From Circinella minor (Eukaryota > Mucoromycota > Mucoromycetes > Mucorales > Lichtheimiaceae), in contig JAEPRB010000160.1 of the NCBI GenBank assembly GCA_016758965.1, positions 1-64,000 of the forward strand: DNA of 64,000 bases. Reading direction: 5' to 3'. Shown here in pieces: positions 50,703 to 63,251 of this stretch (positions are counted from its first letter, which is position 1; each line of letters starts with the position of its first letter). The notes below the pieces were generated by a model. It had not been told where the DNA came from, searched no databases, and saw only the letters and a list, made by a program, of their open reading frames with translations. Position numbers and translations under genes: made by a program.

Positions 50703-51456
50703 CTAATAATTCCATGACTGAGATTCAAGAAGAACATCCCCAGGCCCGAAATTATCATAAGTGATGTTTTTGAATGTTCCCTTGAATACAATGTATCCCC
50801 CACACATCCCTTTAATAGCACGAATATTGGATCGCCTATTTTCGCCAACATACGACACCTATAAGCATACATAAATTAGAAGAGAAAAACGACACGCATT
50901 TATAACGGATTATTAAAAACTGCTGTTTGATTGACGAAAACAATTGTGGTAGCCTTCCAAAAAAAAAAGACAATAAAAAGTTCCATTGAAAATAATAACA
51001 ACAGTAGTACATAGTAATAAATCAGCGAAATTACTCTTGACTTACTTGAAACTCGACATGGTGAGTGTCGTACCAGCCTTTACAGCAGTTAATATTATCT
51101 TTGGGACAACATTCTTTGGAACTTGGAGGAATACCATCATGTTTAAAACGTCTCCTACGTATTAGATAATATGTGAGCAGAAGTCAGTAAATAGGATGTA
51201 ATATAATGAGTGTCTACTTTAGATAACAGATTGACGGTTCATAAAATAAATGTTTCTATACATTCAACTACGTCTAGAAAATAATAACTTACTTTGGATT
51301 ATTCTTGACGCCCACCATTTGACCATTTGTTTGTTCAACATTCAATTGAGTACCGTCCGCCATGTCGTTGTAAATGCAATACGAATAAACATGATCAGAA
51401 AAGATAGTAAGAAATTCCAGAAGGAGAATGGGTAATAGCATTAACAAACGAGCCAT
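50703..51456 (-). CDS. Small secreted cysteine-rich protein
   Basis: Three exons (51456-51293, 51154-51046, 50858-50703) encode 142 residues. The N-terminus MARLLMLLPILLLEFLTIFS is a signal peptide, with cleavage probably near VYS. The mature part has YCIYNDMADGTQLNVEQ, then a cysteine cluster SSKECCPKDNINCCKGWYD, THHVEFQVSYVG, and RAIKGMCGGYIVFKG leading to the end LLESQSWNY. Six cysteines in the mature chain would allow three disulfides. Alternating hydrophobic stretches suggest a beta-rich fold. It is a candidate secreted effector or cell-wall-associated protein by size and cysteine content only. No family name is recognised. Confidence 0.8.
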
Positions 51457-52293
51457 TACGTATGAATAAGAGAAAAGGATATAGTACTGTGGAAAAATAT
51501 GCTGAAGTGTTTCTTTTTGTACCGTTTGAAGAGAATATGCTAAAAAGTATAAATTTTCTTTTTCTGATAATAATTAACGATCGATTGGCGTGAAACACGC
51601 TGACTCTTTATATATTGTTTAAGCATCAAAAAATTGACAACAGAAAATCAAATAAAGAAAAAAATTTAACTCAGGGAGTAATTACAATAATATCATTGTC
51701 AACATGTCGCTATTGTTATTGAGTTTCTTTCTTGATTTATATTGTTGGAGAATTAAATACATATTTGAAATATCGCTTAATAACAACTTTTTCAGTTAAA
51801 AAATGGTGTGGGTTTTAAATGGTTTCTGTTGTCAGTACAATAAATGTATAAATTACGCATACGTAGTAAAAAAAAAAGTTGATAGGTAACAACTTATCTT
51901 TTTTTTACTCTTTATTAAGAACATATTAGCTATATATTTAACATATAAGTGTGATCGGATATACTTTTTTTTTATATTACGTAGTGGGGTATAACAACAA
52001 GAATGAGCACACAATGAATATTATACAATAAAAAGTTTATTTTCAATATCTACAATCATGAACGAGTAATCAGAATAATAATAATAATATTTAATATACT
52101 TTCTTCTTCATTACATATAAATTTATAAAAAAGCTTAATATAATGTACTTCCAACAAGGAATGTATTCCTCAATATCGCTATAATATATATATATATAAT
52201 ATAATGAATATTGATATAATAAAAATTGAGACAAAAAATAAATAAATAGGTAATAAAGATGTTATATTACTATATCTAAAAAACTGCAAATGG
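51457..52293. other. Intergenic DNA
   Basis: Promoter side of the small secreted-protein gene and 3' flank of the next minus-strand gene, with AT-rich runs including a TATATATATA tract near 52186. No gene is supported. Confidence 0.45.
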
Positions 52294-52904
52294 CTAATCA
52301 TTCTGTACCGCATGTGGTGGATGCATTTCTATATTATTGTTTGGTTTTACGCTATTATTGTTTACTTTGAGTAGTCTCGAAGTGGGAGGACCAACAGACC
52401 TTACTCCATAATGTAGTGGTGGCGGTGGGGGAGTAGGGAAACAAGAGGAAGAAGAATCATTCATCATTGAATTTGCACTATGTTGACAGTATTGTTGTTG
52501 CATGTCATTTCTACTTGCTGGTGGTATATTGTAGTACGACTGTGCTTGATTTATTTGTGTGTTTTGCTGATTAGTAAATGTTGTTTGTGAGCACGTCGGG
52601 CATGTATTGTGATTACTGGTGTTGTTGTTCCAAGGTACGAGCAATGAATTGAGGGGAAGAAAAAAGGCTATTAATTAAAATACATATAATAGTAGATATT
52701 CCAATATAACTTCTTTTGTTAATATAAACCTTGATGATTAATGTTTGTATTGTCTGTTTGAGCTACTGTAGCTGTGTCAAAAAACTGTTCTTTCTGTTCC
52801 CTGAGTTTATGATTTTGTCTTGTTTTATAGAATGCCCAATAAAAAGTAACCAATATTGATACAATAATAAGAATAATAATAAAAATAAAAAGCCCTATAT
52901 TCAT
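52294..52904 (-). CDS. Single-pass membrane protein with Asn/Pro-rich tail
   Basis: Two exons (52904-52730, 52667-52294) give 182 residues; the donor is a slightly unusual GTTTAT. Residues 4-25 (GLFIFIIILIIVSILVTFYW) form one membrane span, followed by basic residues (YKTRQNHKLREQ), so the C-terminal tail is probably cytosolic. The tail is disordered, rich in Asn, Gln and Ser, with a CPTC pair and a polyproline run (PTPPPPPLHYG) that could bind SH3- or WW-type domains. No family was recognised. Confidence 0.65.
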
Positions 52905-55900
52905 ATTTCTTTATATAAAATACCGATATTTTCAGAAATAATGTTACAAAATACGACTCAGTTCCCTACAATTCCTTTATATGCAATTTTGATTCATTAG
53001 ATCACGAAATGCTGAGTAGAAATATATTAACTAAATATAGTAATAAACAGAAGTTTTCAGGCAACGTATGTACCTGCCAGGTTTCAATTTTTTTTTTTAT
53101 ATAATCAGTGTGGCAATCAAACAAGTTGCTCTCATTGTTACATATCCTTGGCATTCTTTTACCAGTATAATAATATTAAGTTTCCTGAAATTTCTGTTTT
53201 TAATGGACTTTTAAATGAATTGTGACTCTTTGAGAGATATTACAGTACAGAGAACAATAAAAAGTTTCATGGGTTTAATTTATCGGTAAATAGGATGTTA
53301 AGGATTTGTTTTATATTTAGTAGCATATATTTTTATTTTATATATAATTCTCTACAAGTAATAACAATTTTTCATTCCTTATCTCTTCTACGTATTAGTA
53401 ATGGCTCGGGGTATGATACCTTCTGTTTTTTTTTCATGAAGATTATACGTAGCTATAACTTTGACAGTGACCAATGAGTCAACGAAGAAATAGTAAAGGT
53501 ACGTAAAATATTATTTACGTTGAAATTCTCTATAATATTAAGTAATGTACAGTATATCTTTTGTTTACGATCCATTATTCATAACAGTAAGTATAAGTAT
53601 AAAAAACATGACGCATAAATAAATCAAGTCAACTGCTTGGTTTGGGTGTCAATATTGGTGGTTATACATAAAAAAAAGTTAGATCAGGAACTGGTGGGAC
53701 AAAAATGATATACAAGCAATATAGAAAAAAATCTTGTTGTTTGGTATATTTCCTTCGGCAACAACGGAACGGTTATGCATATATTTGATGATATAATAAT
53801 GTTGTAACCTGGTTATCGGAAAAATTAGGAGTTATTAAAGAGTCGCAGTACATTATTTTCTGCTAACTGACTAAAATGATAAATTTATATTTGTATAAAT
53901 TATTATAAACTTTTCTTTAAGAAATTAGTTTAGATTTTATGTACGTACACACTGATGATATGAATTAGCTTATTATAGTTGTTGTGACTTGACACTTCAT
54001 ATTTCTAAGAATAATGATTTCGTTATTGTTACGCAAGGTACAAGGTATATAATATCTAGTAATAGGCCCATCATATCTTTTGATGCTTTAAAAATATTAT
54101 GTTGCATACGAAAAATGATAATAATAAGGTATGGTCTTTCTTGTCTACATAAAGTTGTTTTAACCGAATCAGTCAACTTTCGTATTGTTTTAGTGTATAA
54201 AAAATATTTAAGTACATTGTTTACTTACTAAACTTGTCAATAAATACGAGGCTAGAAAGAGCACCGAACATAGCTCTAGAATTTCTTCGTATTGAAATAA
54301 TTTTCCTCATGCTAGATTATCAAAACCACGGCATGAATATTTTGGAAAGGATCTCTATCTTTTTTAAAAGAACAAGAATTACATACGTATCAGCTGTTAA
54401 AAAGATACACCAGCAATACTTCGCTCGCTTTTTTGACAGCGTTATAAACTTAAGTATTTAATTATTATGACTGGTGACATACTTTACAAAGTCGGCTATT
54501 ATGTAATAGAAGTCTTGAAAGATGGATATTCGTTGTTTCCATATTTTAAACAGATTGATAAAGCGAGCAAATACTAGTAACTATATATAATTTCCTACAC
54601 AACTTTGAGTTAAGTGAAAAACGCGATTTGGTTAGAATTTTTTTTTCTTTTTTTTTTTTCCATATCCGGATAAAGACCTTCTTCCAAGGAATTCAATTGT
54701 TGGTATTAACGTAATTATTGTCCAAAAATTACATACACACTTTTCCATATGGCATACCGGACTTACGCACATATTTATTATTAAAATAATAAGTATTTTC
54801 TTGTAAATACTTGTAGATATTATACAAAAAGCATATGTGAATAGTTTATGCAATGTACTATTTCTTTACGCAAAAGATTGTCAGGATTCGTTGAAAGTCT
54901 CGTCATAATTTTATTTCTCGTTAATTACTACACGCTCATGATGTTTGGCCATGGATATATGTGAATATTGATACCTTTATTCAAAATTATGTTAGCCTCA
55001 ACCAACTTTACGTATAATTTTTTTAAAACTTCAATTATTGGTTTTTACAGCATTTCAATTTCCAGCTACTATTTATACACTTCTACTTTCATCTCACTCA
55101 CACACACGTTTATGTCAGTGCACTCATTCATGATAGGTACGATAAGTGAAGAAATTAATATGCGCACAGTAACGATTGTTCTCTTGCCCAAATAATTTTT
55201 TTTTGGGGAGGAAATCTACATTTATTAAGGAAATAGACTCTAAGTATTTCTTTTAAAGTTTTTTCATTAGATATCTTTGTTTAATATTATTTTTACACTG
55301 ATAAACCAAAAAAACTTGCTCGGGTATATACTCATACAACGAGCACCACTATCCTACTTCTTATTTATACAGTAGTATATAAGTTTTATACTACATTTCA
55401 GTTATCAATTTATCTATCGATTTTTTTGTTTTTACTAGTTCAGTAAAATTAGTACTCTAATAACTGAAGAGCCATTAGATAGTGGAAAAGTGGTATTTGT
55501 GATAAAAATATATTGGTTATTTTACTTTTTTATTTATTTGTCAAATCTTCCACCTATTTTCTTGCACATGCCCTGGATCAATATCTAGCTTTAACTTGAT
55601 CAATATTAATATTTTCCAATCAATTTTATGTTTGTTGTCCATGCGTTCTTTTTTTTTAATCTTGACAATCTATCATACGTACTATACTATTATTATAAAA
55701 AATTCTGTTGATCTCGCTGAAACAATCTTTACAAACTTTTTCTCTCATCGTGTGGTATTTTAATGAATATCTATTCGTCGTTCACTTTTTAAAAATAATG
55801 AATGATGAAAAAATAATGTGTAAGCTTCAAAAATTGTAACGATGTACAAAAAAGGGGATAAATGATGAGGAAGACGATATACTATCATACAAAAAAAAAA

Positions 55901-56701
55901 GCGCGCAGTTAATATGCATTTATAAATTACTATATGAGTATCTTTATTCGTTCATACATTATATGTAACTATCATACAACTTTACTAGTGTAGTACAAAT
56001 AAGTAATCAAGTCCCAGATATAATATATTAAGTTATACAGATAATAAATAAATGTAATAAATAATGCTGTACAACATTCCATAAAAAGAAATATCATTTA
56101 TAAAAGATCGTGATTTAAGATCCTTTTTTGAGATTTAACGCAAAGTATTAAAAATAAGAGAGATTACAAATCCTTGCATAATTTGTCACCAATAAGCAAA
56201 AAATATACCAGCTATAAACAAAACAATAATTTCTAATAATAATGTAAAGAGAATATTTATATTTATCTGACATGTTGTTGTAAACTCCTTTAACCATTTT
56301 TACTTATCGTCTTGTACTACATACAACAAATAGTTCATTATCCAGGGACCTCTTCTTGGGCAGCTATTTTTTTTTTTTTTTGATTGCTTTATTTTGAATT
56401 TTTACTTGTGTAAAAATATAGGAGAGAAAAATAGAAACACATATATACAAATTTTTATCAAGAAAAATGGACTTTTTTATTCTTATCATTATTATTATAT
56501 CAGCATGGTTATAACGTAACAACTGAAAAGATAATTGGGTCCCAACCCAAGTTGCAAGTCAAGAAGATATGAACAGTCTTTTTCTTATTAAGGTTCAACC
56601 AACTTTACTTGATACATGTATAATATGTTACCTTCTAAAATAGAATTAGTGTGAGTTCATCAAGGTGTTACGATTATGATGGGCAGGGAATTTTTTAACA
56701 A

Positions 56702-56748
<47 letters not shown>

Positions 56749-57046
56749 TATTATAAAGTTCATTTATTATATTATAAATATTTTCCTGTTGTACGTATAA
56801 CAGAATTATAAATTATGCAAATTATTATTATCATTACGTATTTATATTATAAAATTTTTGAGCTAGAACCAGAGGGCAGAAAGAGTATTATAATGTATTT
56901 GAAAAGATAATGAAAGAAGTATTTTATCGTTCTCCCCCCCCCATAAAATTCCAAAGTTACACATTGTTTATACGATAATTGTTATATAAAGAGTTTAGTT
57001 TGTTAAAAAAAACTAATATCTCTTTTGTTTAGTCTAATAAACAAAT
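52905..57046. other. Long gene-poor AT-rich region
   Basis: About 4.1 kb without a supported gene. Open frames such as 53989-54231 and 54234-54461 on the plus strand lack splice sites, signal sequences or recognisable motifs. The only clear structured element is the GT/GA microsatellite near 56,720. Confidence 0.45.
56705..56745. repeat. Compound (TG)n(AG)n microsatellite
   Basis: About seven TG units run directly into about thirteen AG units. Confidence 0.95.
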
Positions 57047-58173
57047 ATGAAGAATCTTTTAGTTCTTGCCATTTTAGCATTGGTCTCTGCCTTTAATGTA
57101 CCATTAGTCTTTGGTAAAGTTGGTGTTGATTTTTCGGCTTTGACAAGTACCAGTTCATTATCATGCGTGAAGAACTACGGTTATGAACATGCTGTCGTTC
57201 GTTGCTATACTGAAGCATGGGGAAACAATCCCGTAAGTCATTTATTATTATTATTATTACTATATTAACAAATATACATTTCAAAATGTGTGCTAACAAA
57301 AACAAAACGAAAAACTGTTGTACATTTAATAGGGTGGTAAAGTTGACTCAAACTGTTATCAAAACTATCTTAATGCCAAATCTGCTGGTTTTACTTCTAT
57401 TGATATCTATTGGTTCCCTTGCACAGGCCGTTCCACTTGTAAATCACCTGCTACACAATTGAATGAAATTGTCAGCTATGTTGGTTCCAATAAGATGATT
57501 GTTGGTCGATTGTGGCTTGATGTTGAAATTGATCCTTCTGCCAACAACTGGCCTTCCACCAGTGCTGCTAGAACAAGTATGTGTACTAAAATAAAGCACA
57601 GTTTATTTTTTTAAGTTATTACAAAGCAAGAAACTAAAAACTAATATCTTATATTTCTATATAATATAATTAGCCCTTCAACAATTTAAGACTGCTTTGG
57701 ATAATTCTGGCTGGAAATGGGGTGTCTACTCTTCAAAATATCAATGGACTACTATTACTGGTTCTGCAACTTGGGTATTGGATTCAAGTGTCCCATTGTG
57801 GTATGCTGTAAGTACATAACATATATGAAACTATTAAACAAAGCCTAGTTTTTATGATAGGTCTTCTATTTATAACTACTACCATATCAATAATAAATAG
57901 TTTATTAACTAAAACTATTGTTAATTTTTTTTAAATTAGGGATGGGATGAAGCTTTGAATTTCAATAACTTTTCTCCATTTGGTGGCTGGAGTAAGCCTA
58001 CTCTTAAGGTTTGTATTATCATTATTTTTCTCCATGAAGTATTACCATAGTTGTAGTAGTATATTATTGTATATTAATTGAATGAATTTTTTTTTCTTTT
58101 CTAATAATTATAGCAATATGCTGGTGATCAAACCTTCTGTTCAGCTGGCTTTGACAAGAATTACTTTGTTTAA
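57047..58173 (+). CDS. Secreted GH25-like lysozyme, paralogue 2
   Basis: Five exons (57047-57232, 57333-57576, 57674-57807, 57940-58008, 58114-58173) give 230 residues. The signal peptide (MKNLLVLAILALVSAFNVPL) leads into GKVGVDFSALTS, YEHAVVRCYTEAWG, SIDIYWFPCTGRSTCKSPA, the catalytic DxE in VGRLWLDVEIDPSANNW, WKWGVYSSKYQW, VPLWYAGWDE and YAGDQTFCSAGFDKNYFV. All GH25 landmarks match paralogue 1. Three intron positions are shared, but a fourth intron between WYA and GWDE exists only here. Expected action is hydrolysis of bacterial peptidoglycan outside the cell. Confidence 0.93.
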
Positions 58174-59289
58174 ATAACAACATACTTTTCTTATTTTATC
58201 TCCCCCCCCCCTCACCATATACTGATATGAATTTTTGGGATTTACTCAACTTTTCATGTAACAAATGGCTCAGCAATATTTTCAATATAAAATTTTGATG
58301 GGCCTATGGTATAACTTTCTTTAATAAACACGTCAGACCTATTTTTGTGTAGGATATTGAAATAATAGTTATTTTTCTGTTGGTATAGATAAAAAGTTTT
58401 ATATGTGAAGCGTATAGCTAGTAAGTGGGTGAGATTGTACAAACAATTAAAACAAAATATTAAATTTTCTTTTACCACATTGATTTGATCCTTATTATTA
58501 TTTTCATGAATGTAGCTTGTTCCTTAATTTATCGCAGCTTTTTTTTTCAAAATTATAATAAGTGCAAAACAAAAAAATGTAAACATTAGTTTTAAGTTAC
58601 CAAAATGTTTGATCCACTTGAACACCATCACAATTGGACTTAAACCAACCAGTAGCCCCGTCTTATTTTAAAATATCATTAAAAGCCCCAACATACACTA
58701 TTATCATAAAGCTATATTAAAAAAGTAACCAAAAACCAATGGGTACTTCGTCATGATATTCAAGCTTATGTTTATTCAATAGAGGGGCTGGTTTAACTCG
58801 GGTTTTTCAAGATGCGTTCAAAATGGTTTTTTTTTCTAGTCACAAATTTTTGGTAGGAAATATAAGAGAAAAAGGTAACCTTTATATAATGAGTGGTTAC
58901 AATTAAGGGGTTTATACGCTTTAAAAGTACAGAAAAAAAATTGTCTAGTATTATTATTAGCAGAGCAATAAGAAGAACAACTATTACAAAAACAATTGAA
59001 AAAAAAAGAAGAGAAACGGGAAATGTCTTTAATGCAAGAAGCTAGACAAGAACCAAATTGAAAAATTGCGAAAAATTGATATCATACCAGAACAAGTATA
59101 TATATTATATTATTATTATTTCAAAATTATCAGAACACCACCACCAAATTTCATATTTGCATGTGTGTGTGTTTCCATATAACGAAAATGTGCTTTGATC
59201 TGTTATAGGTAGAAGAATTACAAATCAATACAACTTCAATAGAACTATTCACTAAGATATTATAAGATACAGGACTAATAGATGGCGCT
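58174..59289. other. Intergenic DNA with a possible Tc1/mariner-like scrap
   Basis: On the minus strand near 58590-58680 the text ATGWFKSNCDGVQVDQTFW resembles the Tc1-type transposase stretch where a WF..N motif precedes the second catalytic region. The match is short and could be chance. The rest is AT-rich without genes. Confidence 0.2.
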
Positions 59290-60870
59290 TTTGTTAGAAC
59301 AAGTGTAACGGTGGTTTCACAGATACCGTTAACGAGTACTTGAAGATGGGAGCTCAAACAGCTAGAGAGGTGCTAATTCGTTTCTGCGAGAGGGTTATTG
59401 AATGCTACGGCAAACACTACCTTCGTTCCCCAAATGAAGATGATTAAGACCATCTCCTCGAAACCAATGCGAAGTACGGGTTACCAGGTACGCTTGGATC
59501 AATCGACTATATGCACTGGAAATGGAAAAACTGCCCAACAAGATGAGAGGGTTAGTATAAGGATAAGGAAGGTGCAACTACCATTGTTTTTGAAGCTGTT
59601 GCCTCTCATGACCTCTTTATCTGTCACTCGTTCTTTGGTGTTCCAGGGGCACGTACATCGAAATCAATGTCTTGCACAAATCTTCACTGTTCAATGATGC
59701 CATACAATAAATGACCCTGGTATACTATCAGTGATCATGAATATAACATAGGGTATTACTTGGCTGATGGCAGATACCCTCCTTGCGCTACATTTGTCAA
59801 ATCGTTCCCAGCCCGCAAGGAAAATGCAAAAGATATATTTTTAAAATCACAACATAATATAACGATTTATTTATTAAAACAGAACATGTTTCTAACACCA
59901 CGGCTCAAAATTGCATGTAATTACCTGATTCTCTATGAATGTAGATTTATAGGTTATGAAATCCCATGCTTCTCTACGAGTACGTATGCATGAAAAAAGA
60001 CAATCATTCATTTTCATGGAAATAAATCCATGAATCCCTATTACAAAAATTAACGAATCTGAGTGACAATTTATGACTCTGAATGATATATGAATCTGCA
60101 TAAAAACTGAACAAACATCTATAAAAAAAATATCTACGTATGAATATGGATGAAAATATGCATGTTTTGTAAATATGAGTGATAATCTATGAAATCGCAT
60201 ACTAATACTTTGTGAAACCATGATCGTTTGACGAGAAGTAGTACTTTTCTCACTGTCTCATATAGTTAATGACCCACAAAAAGAAAATTTTATTATTCAA
60301 AGTGTCTATCATAATATAGTAGAAGTGGTTTCAACCATGTTATAGCCGCAGTATAATGTATATGTTCATAAAGTAAAATATATATTATTTAAAAAGTAGG
60401 CTATAAAACATCAATGAATCTGCATATAAATTAGGTAATGGATATGACTGAATATCTATAATTCTGATAGAATGGATCTATGGATCTCCATGAGCTGACA
60501 CTTTCATACGTATAAATTCATACTATTAGTAAGCATGCAGACTCATGGAAATACATTCATTGTCATTTTAGCCGTGGTGATAATGTATAAATAGTCTAAT
60601 CTATAGTATTTTACCGAAATGCAAGAATATGCCTGAAAACATATTGAACATGTTTTTAGTGTTCTTCAAATACGGTTCCATATCATTGGGAAACCTACAA
60701 GGTCATGGAGCTTGGCCCACATCTCCGGTATAATCAAAACATGCATTATATTACACAACATGATTGTTAAAGACGAGCGTGACACCTAGAAGTGAGTCCT
60801 GCGACTCATCTGTAAATGCCCAACTACGAAATGACCTCGTAGAATATCTATGGGAAGAACTTGAAAACAG
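59290..60870 (+). pseudogene. PIF/Harbinger DDE transposase relic
   Basis: The fragments follow the order of a Harbinger (DDE_Tnp_4) transposase. First come TDTVNEYLKMGAQTAREVL, IRFCERVIECYGKHYLRSP and AKYGLPGTLGSIDYMHWKWK, with NCP following and the first catalytic Asp in SIDYMHW. Next is ATTIVFEAVASHDLFICHSF with FGVPG. Then IEINVLHKSSLFND stands where the family has NDxNVL, so the second catalytic Asp is changed. After that come IGYYLADGRYPPCATFVKSF, a 0.75-kb interruption, and finally the VFSVLQIRFHIIG-like region, IIKTCIILHNMIVKDE and AQLRNDLVEYLWEELEN (about 60600-60870). Stops and frameshifts occur throughout. The N-terminal part is not recognisable. It is a dead element. Confidence 0.9.
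59896..60579. mobile_element. MITE-like element nested in the Harbinger relic
   Basis: The sequence is bounded by inverted ends: CACCACGGCTCAAAAT on the left and the complement of CACCACGGCTAAAATG on the right. It is about 684 bp long. TAA stands immediately before the left end and TAA lies one base past the right end, compatible with the 3-bp TWA duplication of Harbinger-type MITEs but not proof of it. It has no coding capacity. Inside are many copies of a degenerate ATGAATCTGCAT-like motif in both orientations. Confidence 0.6.
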
Positions 60871-61298
60871 TAATCAGATGATCATTTTCCGCATAAAATT
60901 TAATTAGCTGTTTCTCTCTTTTTAATAATATCCATATTCATAGTTATTCTTTATCAAAACATTTCTTCATGAGTCTTTCTCCTACAAATGGTTGGAAAAT
61001 TTAAAATGAGCGTCAGTATAAATCAAGCTATTTCTATCCATGATAGAGATAATCTTCTGTACTTTTCAATGCTTTGAAAAGATAGGCTTTCCTAAAATTT
61101 TGAGGATATGTACATACCAGCTATTACAACATACTTGTTAGTTATTATGGGTAGCTTTAAATTATAAATATAAAAATACCTTATCACATTATCCTTAGAT
61201 AGATATATCACTTCCTTTTCTTTCTTTTCTTTCGAGGACAAATCAAAAGCAGCAGAGAATGCAGATCAAATCTTTGGAAATAATTGCCGAATGATTTT

Positions 61299-61640
61299 TT
61301 AATAATTTTTAATTCTTACTGCTAGGTTTCCCAATGAATATGAAAGGCCTCGAGAATGTGTTTTTATAGTTTTTTGTTCTCTGTGCTTGGCACTTCTCAC
61401 CAAATTGGTGGAGATAATACATTGAGCATTAATCAGTAGGAGGTCTTCTTCATCGGGCCAGTTTGAACCACATTGTCTTTTTTTTTTTCGTACTTCTACC
61501 CTGCTTATCAACAATGGATCTTCCTTATTGTTAACATTATCATTAGAGGTCGAGAAACTGATATTGGAACGGTAATGACGGGAGGGGACAACATTGGAGG
61601 CATTGGTGGGGGTAATGACAGCAATATTGTAGCAAACAAA
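61299..61640 (-). pseudogene. Harbinger-associated SANT/Myb-like protein relic
   Basis: On the minus strand the text CGSNWPDEEDLLLINAQCII, STNLVRSAKHREQKT matches the SANT/Myb-like trihelix start found in the second protein of PIF/Harbinger elements (pattern NW..EED.LL..AW...S.....G..Q). It stands 0.4 kb from the transposase relic in the opposite orientation, as in autonomous Harbinger elements. A Pro-rich stretch (LLSLPPPMPPMLSPP) precedes it, and stops break the link between the two parts. Confidence 0.7.
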
Positions 61641-63251
61641 AGAGCTCGAATCTATTCCTTTTATAAAAAAAAATGTATGGACTGCAATCTTTACAATAAT
61701 TTTAACTTTACAATCACCGCTACACTTGCTCTAATAAGGTGAAGCCAGAGGCCGATAGAAATGGGAAACAGCTAGTAATAAATAAAATATGACAGTCTAT
61801 ACATCTTTACAACCATATTCTTTTTAAATATTGATATAATGTTCTTTGTGGTCGTATAAAGAAAATATTGATGCTTTGGAGTACAATGATCAGAAAAACT
61901 GACAAGAGTGTTTCATTTCAGACAATTTATTAAAAAGAATGGATAGAACATGTGATATAACTTTACTTTTTAATTGAAAAAATTCTTCTTCTTCTTTGAT
62001 GTCATTCGGTTAAATTGATTCTAAAAATCATTGTGTACTTGTTATTTATATGATTACGTAATAACAATAATAATATATGATCCATTATTTCTTTCCCTTT
62101 CTCTCTATCTTTTTGTTTTTCTTTATAATAAACATGTTTTTTTTTTCTTTTATTTGTTTATTTTCTTTTTAATCAAATCGACCAACTCTATTTGGAATAG
62201 AGTAACATGATAATTAAAATTAAGGTGGCATATAACACTAGCCGGATATGTTATTTTGTCGGTTTGGTGAAATGACAGTTTCCCTATAAAGAGGGGTTGC
62301 ATATTTTATAGGAGCACGTGCATATCGTTTTTTTTTTCTCTTATCCTATTTCATTCAATTATATGGCGCGCTCTCTTTTTCTGTCAAAACCTTTCATTGT
62401 TATTCAATTATTTACTTTCCATGGTAACAAAGCAAAAACAGGTCTATCTGTTGAGCTTTTACATGTGTTCTCTCTCATCTTTACTGTATTTTTTTTTTCT
62501 CGCTAATTCGGTTAAATATTGTTCCTTCATAAACATTTACAGGTTCTGGTTGTACAAAATCTCATTTTTTTTTGTTTCAGTAATAAAATATATTCCTCTT
62601 TATCTCATTCTAATTATTATAATCTCTATAACATTAATAAAAATAAGAGAGAAACAAGATAATCATAATTATAACTGAATAAAAAAAAATTAAAAAATTT
62701 AGAGTGGGAAAGGTAATAAAATAAAACGCGAAATACCCGACGATAATTACAAAAAAAATTGTTTTGGTCCAGGATTTTGAGAATTTAAAACAAAAAGAAG
62801 GTCCAAAGAAAGAAACCCTTGTTTTATTAATCAAAAATGATACTTGTAATTTTATGATAAATAAAAAGTACAATTATAACAATGGTAGTGAAAAGAAACT
62901 GTGGTCAGCCTCACACACGTGAGGAAAGGTGGCAACAAAAACGAGAATGAAGGGAGATATTTTAAGGTAGGACAAAAAATGAAAAAGACGGGTTTCACTG
63001 CAAAAAAAAAAAATAACTTTATTCAAACGGACGGACATCCAGAAAATAAAAAAAAAATTAGGTTCCGCAAAAAGGTGTGTAATATAATCTTTTTTTGCTG
63101 CTTGACCTCGTTTCAATTACAGTCGTGTGTATGTTTTATTTTTGCCTCTTCTTCTTCTTCTTCTCCTTCTCGACTTTTTCTTTTCCTTTTTTTTTTCTTA
63201 AATTTATAACTTTTTTTTCTATTATTCCTTGTAAACGTATAAGAGCAAATA
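61641..63251. other. Intergenic DNA upstream of AUR1
   Basis: AT-rich with strong pyrimidine and purine runs, for example CTTCTTCTTCTTCTCC at about 63149-63166 just upstream of the AUR1 start; these are probably promoter tracts. No gene is supported. Confidence 0.45.

Noticed and set aside
53295..54461. Several 60-80 codon plus-strand frames
   Set aside because: Composition matches random AT-rich sequence; no start context, introns or motifs support them.
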